A stretch of 64,000 nt of DNA from Bradyrhizobium centrolobii (GTDB lineage Bacteria; Pseudomonadota; Alphaproteobacteria; Rhizobiales; Xanthobacteraceae), in assembly GCF_001641635.1 (NCBI RefSeq), contig NZ_LUUB01000040.1, positions 80,549 through 144,548 on the forward strand. The letters are read 5' to 3'. Each line of letters opens with the position of its first letter. Position 1 is the first letter of the stretch. Positions 1-9,379 of this stretch are shown piece after piece. The position numbers and the translations under genes are program-made. The notes under the pieces are model-generated. The model searched no databases, was not told where the DNA came from, and saw only the letters and a list, made by a program, of their open reading frames with translations.

Positions 1-2
1 GC

Positions 3-236
3 GGTGAGTTCATTACCGCCTTGCCCGGCTCGGTGTTTCGGGTCTACCGCAGGCTCCACGGCCTCAAGGAGCTGCCGATCGACCTGTCGGTTCGTCCGCC
101 GGTGGCGATCGTCACGCTCCGGAACCGGACCCTCACTCCCACGGTGCAGTCATTCATCCGGCGCGCACGTGACATCGCGCGGTCCTTCGTGCCGGGAGCG
201 CCTACGCAAAACACGAAGCGGCGCCGCCTCGAATAG
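3..236 (+). CDS. LysR-family transcriptional regulator, C-terminal end (partial)
   Basis: The reading frame enters from outside the window and stops at 234-236. It encodes the last ~77 residues of a LysR substrate-binding domain. The stretch LKELPIDLSVRPPVAIVTLR aligns without gaps to the end of the LysR protein at 2043-3005 (LKALPIDLGIKRRNVSIVTL), so the two are paralogues. The DNA-binding half lies upstream and cannot be judged. LysR proteins of this type commonly sit next to Bug/TctC binding protein genes, as seen at 937-1914. Confidence 0.8.
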   Translation, partial: GEFITALPGSVFRVYRRLHGLKELPIDLSVRPPVAIVTLRNRTLTPTVQSFIRRARDIARSFVPGAPTQNTKRRRLE

Positions 237-335
237 GCTCTCCCCTCACTTTCGTCGAGATATCGCTTTCACTCCGGTGCCGGCCGTTGCCGCTTCGCCG
301 AAACCTCCCTAGAGCTAGGACGGTAGGATCGGACA

Positions 336-431
336 AGATCGTACCGTTGCCGCTCGGAGCGCATGATAGGCCGCTCCGTCATAGCGCCACGGCGAAGCAA
401 TAGTGCCCATCTTCAACCGCCGTGGCGCGCC
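336..431 (+). repeat. Dispersed repeat, copy A (partial)
   Basis: About 95 bases match the 3' half of the longer repeats at 3021-3227 and 3519-3728, sharing the cores TCATAGCGCCACG and TAGTGCCCATCTTCA. The stretch 237-555 holds no gene apart from this repeat. It looks like the residue of an insertion element, but I cannot name the family. Confidence 0.6.
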
Positions 432-555
432 ATCGTACGATTTTTTGCGGCATGGTGCCGATTGGCGCGCAAGCGCCGCATTGCGCCGTCGATTGCCGTA
501 GGTGGAATTTGCTGCCGGCCGCCTCCGCATGGCACGCACGTCGGAGTGTCGCCCG

Positions 556-894
556 TTAGGGAAGGCCGACGAAGTCGTAATTGCCCAATCCTTGCAAAAC
601 GAGGAACACCGCGGAACTATCTCCGTCATTCGTGACTCGGTGCGGTCGGCCTGGACGTACGACGAAAGTTTGGCCCACGCCAAGACACACCTGCTCGTTC
701 GGATCGCTCGTGGTGACGCGGATTTTGCCACTGATCACATAAAAGGTGTCTTGAACTTCGTTGTGATAATGCCAGGGCACTTCTTGCGTTGGGCCGATCT
801 GCAGTTCGGCGATCCGGAAACCAGGCCTCGCCGCGTAATATAAGCGGCGTTCGACTTCATAGATTCGGCTCGCATCTTTCACTGCATGCTGCAT
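556..894 (-). CDS. Small cupin-domain protein
   Basis: A 112-residue single-domain cupin. Cupin motif 1 is visible as PWHYHNEVQDTFYVISG (two His plus Glu-type ligands) and motif 2 as GRPHRVTN, so it probably binds one metal ion in a beta-barrel. The reaction is unknown; single cupins include dioxygenases, isomerases and sugar-binding proteins. It starts 43 bases after the stop of the Bug protein gene on the same strand, so the two probably form a short operon, consistent with a catabolic or uptake role for a small organic acid. A second, decayed cupin is at 3723-4152. Confidence 0.85.
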   Translation of the reverse strand: MQHAVKDASRIYEVERRLYYAARPGFRIAELQIGPTQEVPWHYHNEVQDTFYVISGKIRVTTSDPNEQVCLGVGQTFVVRPGRPHRVTNDGDSSAVFLVLQGLGNYDFVGLP

Positions 895-936
895 GTCACT
901 TTCCCTTCACGGCCCCAATAACAACGTGAATTGAGT

Positions 937-1914
937 TCATTCCACTGGCTTGATACGTGCGTCGCGAATGACCTTTGACCAGCGGGCTACTTCCGATTTG
1001 ATCTGTGCGGCAAAGCTTGCTGGCGTATTGACGACTGGTTCGAGGCCCAATGACGTCAGCCGGTCCCGAATTTCAGGCAATGCGACGATGTCTGCTATTT
1101 CGCGATACCAGCGATCAACGATATCCTGCGGTGTGCCAGCGGGAAATAGAATGCCTTGCATGAAGGTTGACTCTTGATCTCCGAATCCGGCCTCGGCCAT
1201 GGTCGGAACCTCCGGAAGGAGTTTCGATCTCGAGTTGCTAGTGATCGCTAATCCGCGCAGCTTGCCTTCTTTGATGAAAGTGACCGCTGCCGGCAGAGAA
1301 ATGAACGCAATCGGGACGTGCCCGCCAATCGCCGACATCATCGCAGCGGAGGCGCCGTTGAACGGGACGTGTACGAGATCGAGACCGGCTGCAAGCTTGA
1401 ACATTTCGCCGGCAAGATGTGATGACTGCCCGGTACCTGCCGAAGCATAGCTGTATTTTCCTGGATTTGCCCGGACGAGAGCGACGAATTCTTTGAGGCT
1501 GTTCGCCGGGAAGGACGGATGCACGAGCGGAACATGTGGCGCCGCCGCGATGACGGTGACGGGAGCAAAATCCTTCACGGGGTCGTATTGAAGTTTGGCG
1601 TAGAGACCCGGGTTTGACCAGAAGCTTGAGGTGACGACGACGAGGCTGTAGCCGTCAGCGGGTGCCCGTGCTGCCGTAGCGGTGCCGACGTTGCCTGCGC
1701 CGGCGGGAATGTTTTCGACATAGAGCGTTTGCCCCCAATGCTCGGATATTTTGGCTGCGATTATGCGGGCGACAGCATCGTTCGGACCTCCTGGCGCGTA
1801 CGGCACAATGATGCGAACGGGGCGAGCCGGATAGGATTGCGACCATACCGGTCCCGATAATGTTTCGATGAAAGCGGCCGCGGACAGGCTCAAAAACTCT
1901 CGACGGGCCATCAT
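937..1914 (-). CDS. Bug/TctC-family tripartite tricarboxylate transporter substrate-binding protein
   Basis: A 325-residue periplasmic binding protein of the Bug (TctC) family, which captures carboxylated solutes for TctAB-type transporters or for sensing. An Arg-Arg motif (ARREFLSLSAA) near the start suggests Tat or Sec export. Family hallmarks follow: YPARPVRIIVPYAPGG, then GNVGTATAARAPADGY, YASAGTGQSSHLAGE and VPFNGASAAM. The first of two tandem ATGs has an AGGAGG eight bases upstream and was chosen. No TctA or TctB gene is near, which is usual for orphan Bug genes. A divergent LysR gene begins at 2043 and probably regulates it. The ligand cannot be predicted. Confidence 0.92.
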   Translation of the reverse strand: MMARREFLSLSAAAFIETLSGPVWSQSYPARPVRIIVPYAPGGPNDAVARIIAAKISEHWGQTLYVENIPAGAGNVGTATAARAPADGYSLVVVTSSFWSNPGLYAKLQYDPVKDFAPVTVIAAAPHVPLVHPSFPANSLKEFVALVRANPGKYSYASAGTGQSSHLAGEMFKLAAGLDLVHVPFNGASAAMMSAIGGHVPIAFISLPAAVTFIKEGKLRGLAITSNSRSKLLPEVPTMAEAGFGDQESTFMQGILFPAGTPQDIVDRWYREIADIVALPEIRDRLTSLGLEPVVNTPASFAAQIKSEVARWSKVIRDARIKPVE

Positions 1915-2042
1915 TTTGCTGGCCTCCTGTTCAGTCGGTTCCTCGGCGTGCGCCTTGAACCGGCGGATTCGTCATTGCTACCCTAGTTGGCTGGCCTATA
2001 AAATGAATCCTGTTTTTGCCTCTAGCCGCATAGGCGCTACTT

Positions 2043-3005
2043 ATGGCCGGCGTGACGATGGAATGGGAAAGTCGTCTCGGGCGCCGCCTGCGGGTGCGGG
2101 ACCTCTACATTCTTTCGACCGTGGTGAAATGCGGCGGCATGGCAAAGGCTGCTCGTGAGCTCGCAATGACCCAACCGGCAGTCTCGGATGCCATCGCCAA
2201 TCTCGAACATTTGTTGCGTGTTCGTCTGCTAGACCGTAGCCCGCGCGGAATAATGCCGACGCATTACGCTGACGCGCTGCTCAAGCGCGCATCGACCGTA
2301 TTTGACGAACTCAAGCAGGGCGTCCGAGACATCGAATTTTTGGCTGACCCAACTGGCGGTGATGTCAGGGTTGGATGCGCTGAATCGTTCATGGCTGGGT
2401 TGTTGCCGGCAATTATCGAAAAGCTGGCGCAGCGGTATCCGAAGATCACGGTTCATGCGGAATACGCGCAGCACGCAACGACCGAATTCAGAGAACTTCG
2501 AGAACGCAACGTTGACTTGGTAATCGGACGGATTTCCGAGCCTTTCCCTCACGACGATCTCAATACAGAGGCTCTTTACGAGGAGCAGTATTATGTCGTT
2601 GTGGGTGCTCAGAACCCCTGGGCGCGGCGCCGTAAGGTCTCTTTGGGAGATCTGGCGAATGAACCGTGGATTCACATGCCGCCAAATAACATCATTAGCG
2701 AGTTGATCTCTGCCGCATTCGCGAAGCAAAAGGTTCCGGTCCCGCAGGAAAGAGTAGCGTCATTGTCGATGCACTTACGAACACAGTTGGTTGCCAATGC
2801 CGGCTTTATCACGATCATGCCCAATTCAATGTTTCAATTTAATGCCCAGCGATGGCGTCTAAAGGCACTCCCGATTGATCTTGGGATCAAACGACGAAAC
2901 GTCTCAATCGTTACACTCAAATACCGGACGCTGAACTCGGTGGTTCAGGTGTTCATTGAGCATGCGCGTTTGGTCTCCAGGCAACTACGTCAAGAAACCA
3001 AGTAG
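2043..3005 (+). CDS. LysR-family transcriptional regulator
   Basis: A 320-residue LysR regulator. The winged helix-turn-helix is near the N-terminus (LSTVVKCGGMAKAARELAMT, then QPAVSDAIANLE), followed by a type 2 periplasmic-binding-like effector domain to the C-terminus. It is divergent from the Bug/cupin operon, with 128 bases between the two starts; this is the standard arrangement for a LysR regulator of the neighbouring operon. The effector is probably the Bug ligand, but this is inference. An alternative start is the ATG at 2058. Confidence 0.9.
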   Translation: MAGVTMEWESRLGRRLRVRDLYILSTVVKCGGMAKAARELAMTQPAVSDAIANLEHLLRVRLLDRSPRGIMPTHYADALLKRASTVFDELKQGVRDIEFLADPTGGDVRVGCAESFMAGLLPAIIEKLAQRYPKITVHAEYAQHATTEFRELRERNVDLVIGRISEPFPHDDLNTEALYEEQYYVVVGAQNPWARRRKVSLGDLANEPWIHMPPNNIISELISAAFAKQKVPVPQERVASLSMHLRTQLVANAGFITIMPNSMFQFNAQRWRLKALPIDLGIKRRNVSIVTLKYRTLNSVVQVFIEHARLVSRQLRQETK

Positions 3006-3020
3006 CCACCTCTGCTTCTG

Positions 3021-3227
3021 GCCCATCACGTCGATCCGGGCATTGATCGAAACGGCCGCTATGGTGACCGGACAACCCGGCGAAATCGGGGGAAACAGCG
3101 CCCGTGAGGCGTAGCGCAAGATCGCAGTGCATCGCAGCTTTACCGATTGGAGCGCTAAGCCGGCTGCGGCATCATAGCGCCACGACGAAAGAGTAGTGCC
3201 CATCTTCATCGGCCGTGGCGCGCCAAA
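3021..3227 (+). repeat. Dispersed repeat, copy B (left arm of a large inverted repeat)
   Basis: About 207 bases starting GCCCATCACGTCGAT and ending GGCCGTGGCGCGCC. The same sequence occurs in reverse orientation at 3519-3728 with scattered mismatches, and its second half recurs at 336-431. The 290 bases between the two arms (3228-3518) contain no recognisable gene. Two inverted copies around non-coding DNA suggest remnants of an insertion element. Confidence 0.75.
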
Positions 3228-3518
3228 AACATCGATGCGCGGTCTCGGTTGTCTGCTGACTATCAAAGCGAAGTGATCACGGACCCACCAAGAATCGGAT
3301 ACGCAGACGCAAGACTCGCGGCTCAGATCCCCGCCCGTGAGCTTTGCGCCCCATGACGAGATCGGCAGTCGAAGGGATCAGCTGTACAACGCTATCTGCT
3401 TGATAGGTTCAAATCAGGGACCTGCTCAAATCAGAACTTGCGGGGGATATTAGGGCACTTACCGGTCGTCGGATCGGGTGCTCTGGCGTCAAAGATCGGG
3501 CTGTTTCGTGCTGTGGCG

Positions 3519-3728
3519 TAGGGGCGCCACGGTCGATGAAGATGGGCACTACTGCTTCGCCGTCGCGCTATGATGCCACGGCCGGCTAAGCGCTCCAATC
3601 GGCAAGGCCGTGACGCCCCGCGATCCTGCGCACGCCTCACGCGCGCTGTTTCTCCCGATCTCGCCCAGTAGTCCGGTCATCCCTCGATAGCGGTTGTTTC
3701 GATCAATGCCCTAATCGACGTGATGGGC
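3519..3728 (-). repeat. Dispersed repeat, copy C (right arm of a large inverted repeat)
   Basis: Reverse-complement copy of 3021-3227 at roughly 80% identity by eye, including GATTGGAGCGCT and CATCATAGCG. Its end abuts the decayed cupin gene that follows, so insertion or recombination here may have helped inactivate that gene. Confidence 0.75.
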
Positions 3729-4152
3729 ACAACACGCGACATCGGATACCAAAAGGTCACCCAACCGAGGCCGCACGCCGATGATCCATCCTATGTGCCA
3801 TTTTCCGCCGGCTAATGGATCAGCGGGCTATTCCAGACGCGGCATAATGACCATTACGAAGAGACGATTTACGGCATCGACGGGATGTTGACCTGGACCG
3901 TCAACGGGAAACAGGTCGACGTTGGGCCCGGGCAGGCGTTATGCATTCCGCGCGGCGCCATTCACCGGTTTGAGAATCACGGAGGTCAAGACGTGAGGGC
4001 GCTCTGTGTGATTACGCAGCCGCGATAGGCCCGCATATTTCCGCGAGTCTGCTGAGGTGATCAACGGGGCGGCCGGCGGACCGCCGGACCGAGCAAAGAT
4101 GGCGGAAATCATGCGTCGCCATGGCCTCATGCCGGCTCCGCCTGAGGCGTAG
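3723..4152 (+). pseudogene. Decayed cupin-domain gene
   Basis: Translation gives a clear cupin that is broken twice. From about 3723 the frame reads PHADDPSYVPFSAG, then a stop (TAA, 3813-3815), then in the same frame WISGLFQTRHNDHYEETIYG and VGPGQALCIPRGAIHRFENH up to a TAG at 4026-4028. The rest of the protein (PAYFRESAEVINGAAGG and EIMRRHGLMPAPPEA) continues in the next frame from 4030 to a stop at 4150-4152. An intact protein would be about 140 residues. The family is different from the cupin at 556-894. Its function is lost unless the breaks are sequencing errors. Confidence 0.8.
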
Positions 4153-4499
4153 CGACGCCTGCGGCGCTGTAACTGGTGGTCTAACCAATTTCCCAAATGG
4201 GCTGCGTCGCAATTGCGATCGCTTCCCCCTGCGCGTGGAAGGCAGCCTTTTCATCGCCGCGGTAAAGAAGCAGATGAGCGGCATGCGTCAGAGCATAAGC
4301 CAGTCTGTGCGAGTGGCGGCATGACGGAAGGCCACAGGTCTTGGCATCGCGACCTAGCTCAGATTATCGCAGAAGATCGAAGGCCAGTGCGTCCTCGGCA
4401 GTGCTGCCGAACGAGCGTCCAAGGGAGGCAACAGGTGCAGATGCAGCCCATCATTCACGGCTGCGCTCTGGCTGTCGCGACTACTCCTTGCGAGTGCCT
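4153..4499. other. Intergenic stretch without recognisable gene
   Basis: Several short open frames exist on both strands, but none has recognisable protein sequence or a convincing ribosome binding site. It lies between two pseudogenes and is probably decayed coding sequence. Confidence 0.5.
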
Positions 4500-4722
4500 C
4501 GCCTGATTGGCCGCTCCTGAAGAGGGGCCGAGGCAACTCCACCAGGAAATCGACGAACGCGTACCTTGGGCCGATTGCTCGGAAACAGCACGTGGATGTC
4601 GTCGCCCGGAAGAAACCAGTCGAGATCTGAGCAGACCAGGTGGCTCTAAGCAATGTCGTCGGCGCACAGGATCAGTGGAGCCAGCCCACACCGGCGCCAG
4701 CGAGCAGTGCACCGGTGCCTGC
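4500..4722 (-). pseudogene. Remnant of a LysR-type regulator C-terminus
   Basis: Read on the minus strand, DLDWFLPGDDIHVLFPSNR followed after a frame change by FVDFLVEL matches the usual end of LysR substrate-binding domains (a WFLPG..IHVLFPS.R...FVDFL pattern). Upstream on the same strand LILCADDIA ends in an in-frame stop. The rest of the gene is missing, so this is a decayed fragment. Confidence 0.6.
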
Positions 4723-4855
4723 ATGTCCTAAATTCACTTCCGGGCCAAACTGGCGTCTGCTAATGTATCAGCATCACCGGCAACGGCCGTGTCCGTAGGC
4801 GTCGGTGGCTGAGAGACTGATTGCGCTCCCGCCTGCATAGCCGGGGGAGTGCGAC

Positions 4856-5137
4856 ATGCCGGTCGATCATCCTTACCTCAACCGGATTTTGGCCGAGAGC
4901 TCACGGATCAGAGAGCTTGTTGCCCAAACCCATCAGCTCATTGCCACAACAAGAGAGCTGCTGTCCGCGCCCGCGCCGAACTCATTTTTGGGCCGGAAAA
5001 CCCAGGATCCGTTTCCGAAGGAAAAACGACCTTCTTTGCTCAAACCATTAGCATCCGTCATTCATCCGAAGAGGTGGGTGACAGACAATCTGATGCAGAC
5101 CGATTCCGCGAACAAGCTGATGAGTGCCGCCGATTAG
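4856..5137 (+). CDS. Small hypothetical protein
   Basis: A 93-residue open frame with a good ribosome binding site (GGGGGAG seven bases before the ATG). The N-terminal part SRIRELVAQTHQLIATTREL is amphipathic and helical; the rest is basic and has no known motif. Its 3' end overlaps the broken frame at 5074-5242 in another frame, so the end of this protein may not be authentic. No function can be assigned. Confidence 0.45.
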   Translation: MPVDHPYLNRILAESSRIRELVAQTHQLIATTRELLSAPAPNSFLGRKTQDPFPKEKRPSLLKPLASVIHPKRWVTDNLMQTDSANKLMSAAD

Positions 5138-5242
5138 CGGCCAAGGCCACAAATCCAATTGGATATTGAAGCTTGGCTGCGGCTTGCCGATTGGCTCAAG
5201 CTCGCTGAAGAAGCCGAAAAGAGGGGATCGCCCGGGCTGTAG
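5074..5242 (+). pseudogene. Frameshifted small helical protein gene
   Basis: ADRFREQADECRRLAAKA reads in one frame to about 5161, and IEAWLRLADWLKLAEEAEKR continues one base out of frame to a stop at 5240-5242. Together they form a small helical protein of a type I recognise from rhizobial genomes (unknown function). An extra G at the AATTGGATA junction around 5160 explains the break. Confidence 0.55.
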
Positions 5243-5515
5243 GAAATTGCAGGCACGGGCCCGACGCGAGCCTAAGTGGGCGCGGACAGATTAGGCGGAG
5301 CGACGGACACAATTGGGGGGAGCGGAACTTCCATGGAACTTTCTAGCCAATCTGAGGTTTCCCCTAGTTGTTCCACGGGGAGGGTAATCCGCAATGCATT
5401 GTCGGGTATTGTTTACCGCGCCGCCCCCTGCCGCGCCCAACACAAATGGACGGCAGGAAATCCCGCAAGTGTCGTCTAGCCATTCTGTCTGATCGAGCCG
5501 ACGGGCTCCAGACCG

Positions 5516-8479
5516 ATGCTGCAGGACAACCACTGGGGGACGGCAGCACGGAAGCTGCTTCTTCTCTATGCCGCTCTACCGGCCGCGTACATCATCACCG
5601 GCCGGCTAGGGCTGTTGCTTGCAATATCGCCTGGCTACGCAACCGCCGCTTTCCTGCCCGCCGGCATTGCTGTTGCTGCGGCGTTCATTGCCGGCATCGC
5701 GACGTTGCCAGGCACATTTATTGGGTCGTTTCTGCTCAACGTCTGGATCGGCTTCGCCGTTGGCGAGGAGTTTGGCCTCACTGCAATTATCGTCGCCGCG
5801 GCGATCGCAGCAGCCTCCACCCTGCAGGCGGCCATTGGCGGTCAAGTGCTCCGGCGCGCGATTGGCTATCCAGCTCCATTGGACAATCCGCGCGACATCG
5901 CGATGTTCTTGGTGCTGTCGCCGCTGGTTTGCCTGACAAGCGCAACGATTTCGATCGCCGCGATCCTGATGATCGGCGTCATCGAATCGAACGCCATTGT
6001 GATCAACTGGATGACTTGGTGGGTCGGCGACACGCTCGGCGTTCTGGTCGGACTACCCCTGATGCTGGTGCTGGCCGGACAGCCGCAGACACTGTGGCGT
6101 CTTCGCTTCTGGTACGTCGCCGTCCCAATGATCTTCTGCTTCGCAATATTCGTTGCCATCTTTATCAGGGTCAGAAGCTGGGAAGAAACGCAGTCCTTGA
6201 CCGAGTTTCAAGTGCGTTCACAACGGCTCGCCGACTTGGTAAAGGAAGAGCTGGAGGAGCAGACCTTGTTTCTCGAACAGCTGTCCGGCGCCTTCACCAA
6301 CCGTTCGGTAGCTGTCGATCGCACCGAGTTTCGCGGCCTAGTTCAGGCGCTATTGCGGCGCTTTCCCACCATCCAGGGCGTGGAATGGGCGCCCCGCATC
6401 ACCGCCGCCGAACGATCGGCCTTTGAGGCCTCCCAGCGGGCGAAGATGCCCGGCTTTGAGATTCGTGATCGCACCACAACAGGAAAAATGCGATCAGCGC
6501 CCGAGCGTGGCGAATATTATCCCGTGACTTACATCGAGCCGCTTTCTGGAAACGAAATCGCCGCGGGATTCGATCTCGCCTCCGATCCATCGCGACGGAC
6601 GGCGATCGCGGCCTCGATCGGCAGCGGCAAGGTCGTTGCAACTGAGCCCATGCGGTTGGTCCAGGAAAGGGCCGAGCAGGCCGGCATTCTGCTGATCCGC
6701 GCCGTGCCGGGCGGTCCGACCGGGCCCGGCGTCGTCCTGGTCGTACTACGGATGGGCTCGTTCGTTGGCGCCCTGGCTGCTCCATTGCAATCGACCCTGG
6801 CGCTGCGGTTGATCGACGTTAGTAGCCGGCAGGTCCTGTTTGATGGCTTGCTCACATCCGTGCCGGCGTACGAGACGATCCTGGAATTCGGCACGCGCCG
6901 ATTTCTCGTGCAGACGGCGCCGTCGGCGAGCTATATCGCCGCGCATCCACGTTGGCAGAGCTGGTTTGTACTCGCCGGAGGCGTCCTGGGCACCGGTCTC
7001 CTTGGTGCCCTTCTCATGCTCGGAACGGGACACGCATATCGCATCCGCGCCAAGGAACAGGAGCTGGAAGCGATCATCGACCGGACGCCGTTCATGCTGA
7101 CGCGGTGCAGCCGCGATCTGCGTTACCGCTTCATCAGCCAATCCTACGCAAACATGATCGACCGCCGACCCGAAGATGTGGTCGGCAAACCGATCGTCGA
7201 GATCATGGGAGAGGAGGGTTTTGCAGCGATTCTTCCCCACGTGGAAAAGGTTCTGCGTGGAGAGCGGGCTGAATACGAGAGCGAGGTCAACTATCATGGC
7301 GTTGGAAAGCGCATGGTGCGCGTCGTGTACACGCCTGACAAAACAGAGCAAGGAATTATAGAAGGCTGGATTGCCTCGATGATTGACGTGACTGAGCACA
7401 GGCGCGCCGAAACGCAACGGGATTTGTTGATCGCTGAAGTGAACCATCGAGTGAAAAATACCCTCGCCACCGTCATCTCGATCGCTCGCCAGTCGTTCAA
7501 GGGACAGCAGCCCGTCGATGCCTCAATTCGGTCCTTCGACAACCGCATCCGAGCGCTTGCCCAGACACATAGCCGACTGGCGGAGGCGAACTGGTCCGGT
7601 GTCGCGCTGAAAGCGATCATCGACGATGAAATCGCTCCGTATCGGACAGACGACAACGTGCATATGGCGGGACCGGACCTGAAGTTAACTCCAAAATGTG
7701 CGCTTAACCTCGGCATGGCCTTCCATGAACTTGCGACCAATGCCGCCAAATACGGCGCGTTGTCTGCGAAAGGAGGATCTATCAAGGTTATCTGGGAGAT
7801 CAGTCCGTTTGACAACGAAGTTCTTTTGAGGTGGATAGAATTTGGCGGTCCCAAGGTAAGCATCCCTCAACGAAGTGGCTTTGGTCGGCTGCTTCTGGAA
7901 AAGGCACTGCCGTCGAATCTCAATGGCACCGTCAGGCTGGATTTCCGTGAGGGTGGCCTAGCTTGCCTCATCACCTTCCCGCTGGACACGCAGATAGAGA
8001 AAGCGGCTGCAGAGCTCAGTCCCCATGCAGCTAACCGGCTATCGGCTTCCGGGGCGCAGCCGGCACGGAGCTCCAAGCGCCTTCTAGCCGGAGCTCATGT
8101 GCTTCTTGTCGAGGATGAGGCCTTGTTGGCGATTGAGCTCGAGGGGCTCTTCAAATCACAGGCTTGCCATGTCATCGGCCCGTTCGGGGATCTCACTGAA
8201 GCGACGCAAGTGGCACGGCGGGAAACGATCGACGTCGCGATCCTGGACACCAATTTGAACGGTGAGATGGTCTATCCATTGGCCGAAGACCTACTGACGC
8301 GTCGAATTCCGTTCCTCTTCCTCACGGGATACGACGCTTGCAACCTTCCGGAGCAATTCCGCAGCATGCTACGCGTGTCGAAGCCGTTCGATCGTGCCGA
8401 CCTGATCAAGCGAGTTCAGATGCTGATGGTCGGAACGGCGGATCGCGTCTGCGAGGAGCGGGTCGCGAAAGCAAAATGA
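5516..8479 (+). CDS. Hybrid HWE-family sensor histidine kinase (MASE1-CHASE-PAS-HWE-REC)
   Basis: A 987-residue membrane sensor. Residues ~10-230 form a multi-helix MASE1-type membrane region. A periplasmic CHASE-like domain follows (~240-470; EWAPRITAAERSAFE), then another membrane helix (~485-505) and a PAS domain (~515-630). The kinase core is of the HWE/HisKA_2 type: AEVNHRVKNTLATV with His644 as the likely phosphorylation site, and FHELATNAAKYGALS as the N box. A C-terminal receiver domain has VLLVEDEALLA and the acceptor Asp911 in AILDTNLNG. HWE kinases usually act in phosphorelays, and the attached receiver may be a phosphate sink. The ligand of the CHASE domain is unknown. No partner regulator is adjacent. 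Confidence 0.9.
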   Translation: MLQDNHWGTAARKLLLLYAALPAAYIITGRLGLLLAISPGYATAAFLPAGIAVAAAFIAGIATLPGTFIGSFLLNVWIGFAVGEEFGLTAIIVAAAIAAASTLQAAIGGQVLRRAIGYPAPLDNPRDIAMFLVLSPLVCLTSATISIAAILMIGVIESNAIVINWMTWWVGDTLGVLVGLPLMLVLAGQPQTLWRLRFWYVAVPMIFCFAIFVAIFIRVRSWEETQSLTEFQVRSQRLADLVKEELEEQTLFLEQLSGAFTNRSVAVDRTEFRGLVQALLRRFPTIQGVEWAPRITAAERSAFEASQRAKMPGFEIRDRTTTGKMRSAPERGEYYPVTYIEPLSGNEIAAGFDLASDPSRRTAIAASIGSGKVVATEPMRLVQERAEQAGILLIRAVPGGPTGPGVVLVVLRMGSFVGALAAPLQSTLALRLIDVSSRQVLFDGLLTSVPAYETILEFGTRRFLVQTAPSASYIAAHPRWQSWFVLAGGVLGTGLLGALLMLGTGHAYRIRAKEQELEAIIDRTPFMLTRCSRDLRYRFISQSYANMIDRRPEDVVGKPIVEIMGEEGFAAILPHVEKVLRGERAEYESEVNYHGVGKRMVRVVYTPDKTEQGIIEGWIASMIDVTEHRRAETQRDLLIAEVNHRVKNTLATVISIARQSFKGQQPVDASIRSFDNRIRALAQTHSRLAEANWSGVALKAIIDDEIAPYRTDDNVHMAGPDLKLTPKCALNLGMAFHELATNAAKYGALSAKGGSIKVIWEISPFDNEVLLRWIEFGGPKVSIPQRSGFGRLLLEKALPSNLNGTVRLDFREGGLACLITFPLDTQIEKAAAELSPHAANRLSASGAQPARSSKRLLAGAHVLLVEDEALLAIELEGLFKSQACHVIGPFGDLTEATQVARRETIDVAILDTNLNGEMVYPLAEDLLTRRIPFLFLTGYDACNLPEQFRSMLRVSKPFDRADLIKRVQMLMVGTADRVCEERVAKAK

Positions 8480-8556
8480 AGCACGCATCGGGTTGCAGCG
8501 CAGGTGAGGTCGGCTGCAATTTCTGCATCTGACTGGACTTACATCGGCGCCACGGC

Positions 8557-9246
8557 TCAGGCCTGCTCCAAAGCAAAACCGCCGCTCGCAGCCTCCCTAC
8601 CCCTCGTCGCAATGAGAAACTGCAGGTCGCTAAAACCCAATGATCCGGCCTTGAGATCCGACAATCCATTTTCGTGGACAATTGGAATGAGACCGAAGAC
8701 ATCGAAATTGCGGTGAGCGCGCAAGTGCCCCAATCAGGTTGTGCCTTTCTTGTTTCGAACCACCGAAATCGATCAACAGCAAACGGCCGTTCGGCTCGAG
8801 CACGCGCACGATTTCCCGGATGCAGAGATGTCGCGCCTTATCTGAAAGGTAGTGGAAGTCGGTCGTGCTCAGCACGGCATCGAAGGTCGCTTGGGAGAAC
8901 GGCAGTGCCCCGCATCAGCGATCCGAAAGTCGATTTCGGCGCCTGCCCTTGTTGCCTTTCTGCGCGCGCGAGAGACCATCGCGCGAGACGCGTCCAGCCC
9001 GAACACCTGGCCTGTCGGTCCAACTCGCCGCTTGGCAACAATGGCTAGTGTCCCTGTACCGGAGCCGACATCCAGCACCGCTTCGCCAGCCGGCAGTCCG
9101 GTAAGTTCAACCGTCTTCCGGCGATAGAGGCGCTCGGATCCGCGCCAAATGATGTTTAGCAGAAGATCGCAGGCGAAGGCCCATCGGAACAGTTTGTCAT
9201 TCCGCCGCGCATTAGCTGCGCTGGTCGCTTCATTAGCCGCGGTCAT
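8557..9246 (-). pseudogene. SAM-dependent methyltransferase with two compensating frameshifts
   Basis: The class I methyltransferase motif I (AVLDVGSGTGTLAIVAKRR) is in the first segment (9246 to ~8910). The frame then shifts: LPFSQATFDAVLSTTDFHYL and VRVLEPNGRLLLIDFGG lie in a second frame to ~8740. A third segment, back in the first frame, carries the C-terminus (HLRAHRNFDVFGLIPI, FSDLQFLIATRGRE) and stops at 8557. Both junctions fall in a GGGGCAC string on the coding strand, one consistent with loss of a G and one with gain. The reassembled protein would be about 230 residues and looks otherwise normal. Real mutations and homopolymer sequencing errors are both possible. The substrate is unknown. 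Confidence 0.75.
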
Positions 9247-9379
9247 TGCGGCGAGCGCGTTACCGCCGCGAGTAGGTCGGCGGAAGCCTCAAAAGAAGTT
9301 GATCTGGAGCGGAATTAGAACGCCTCAAATTGCAGCGACCCGACAGCGGCGGTACGACCATCGTCGGACCCAACTTTCG

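Noticed and set aside
5368..6426. A 352-codon open frame on the plus strand
   Set aside because: It overlaps the sensor kinase in another frame, is Arg-rich and has no domain.
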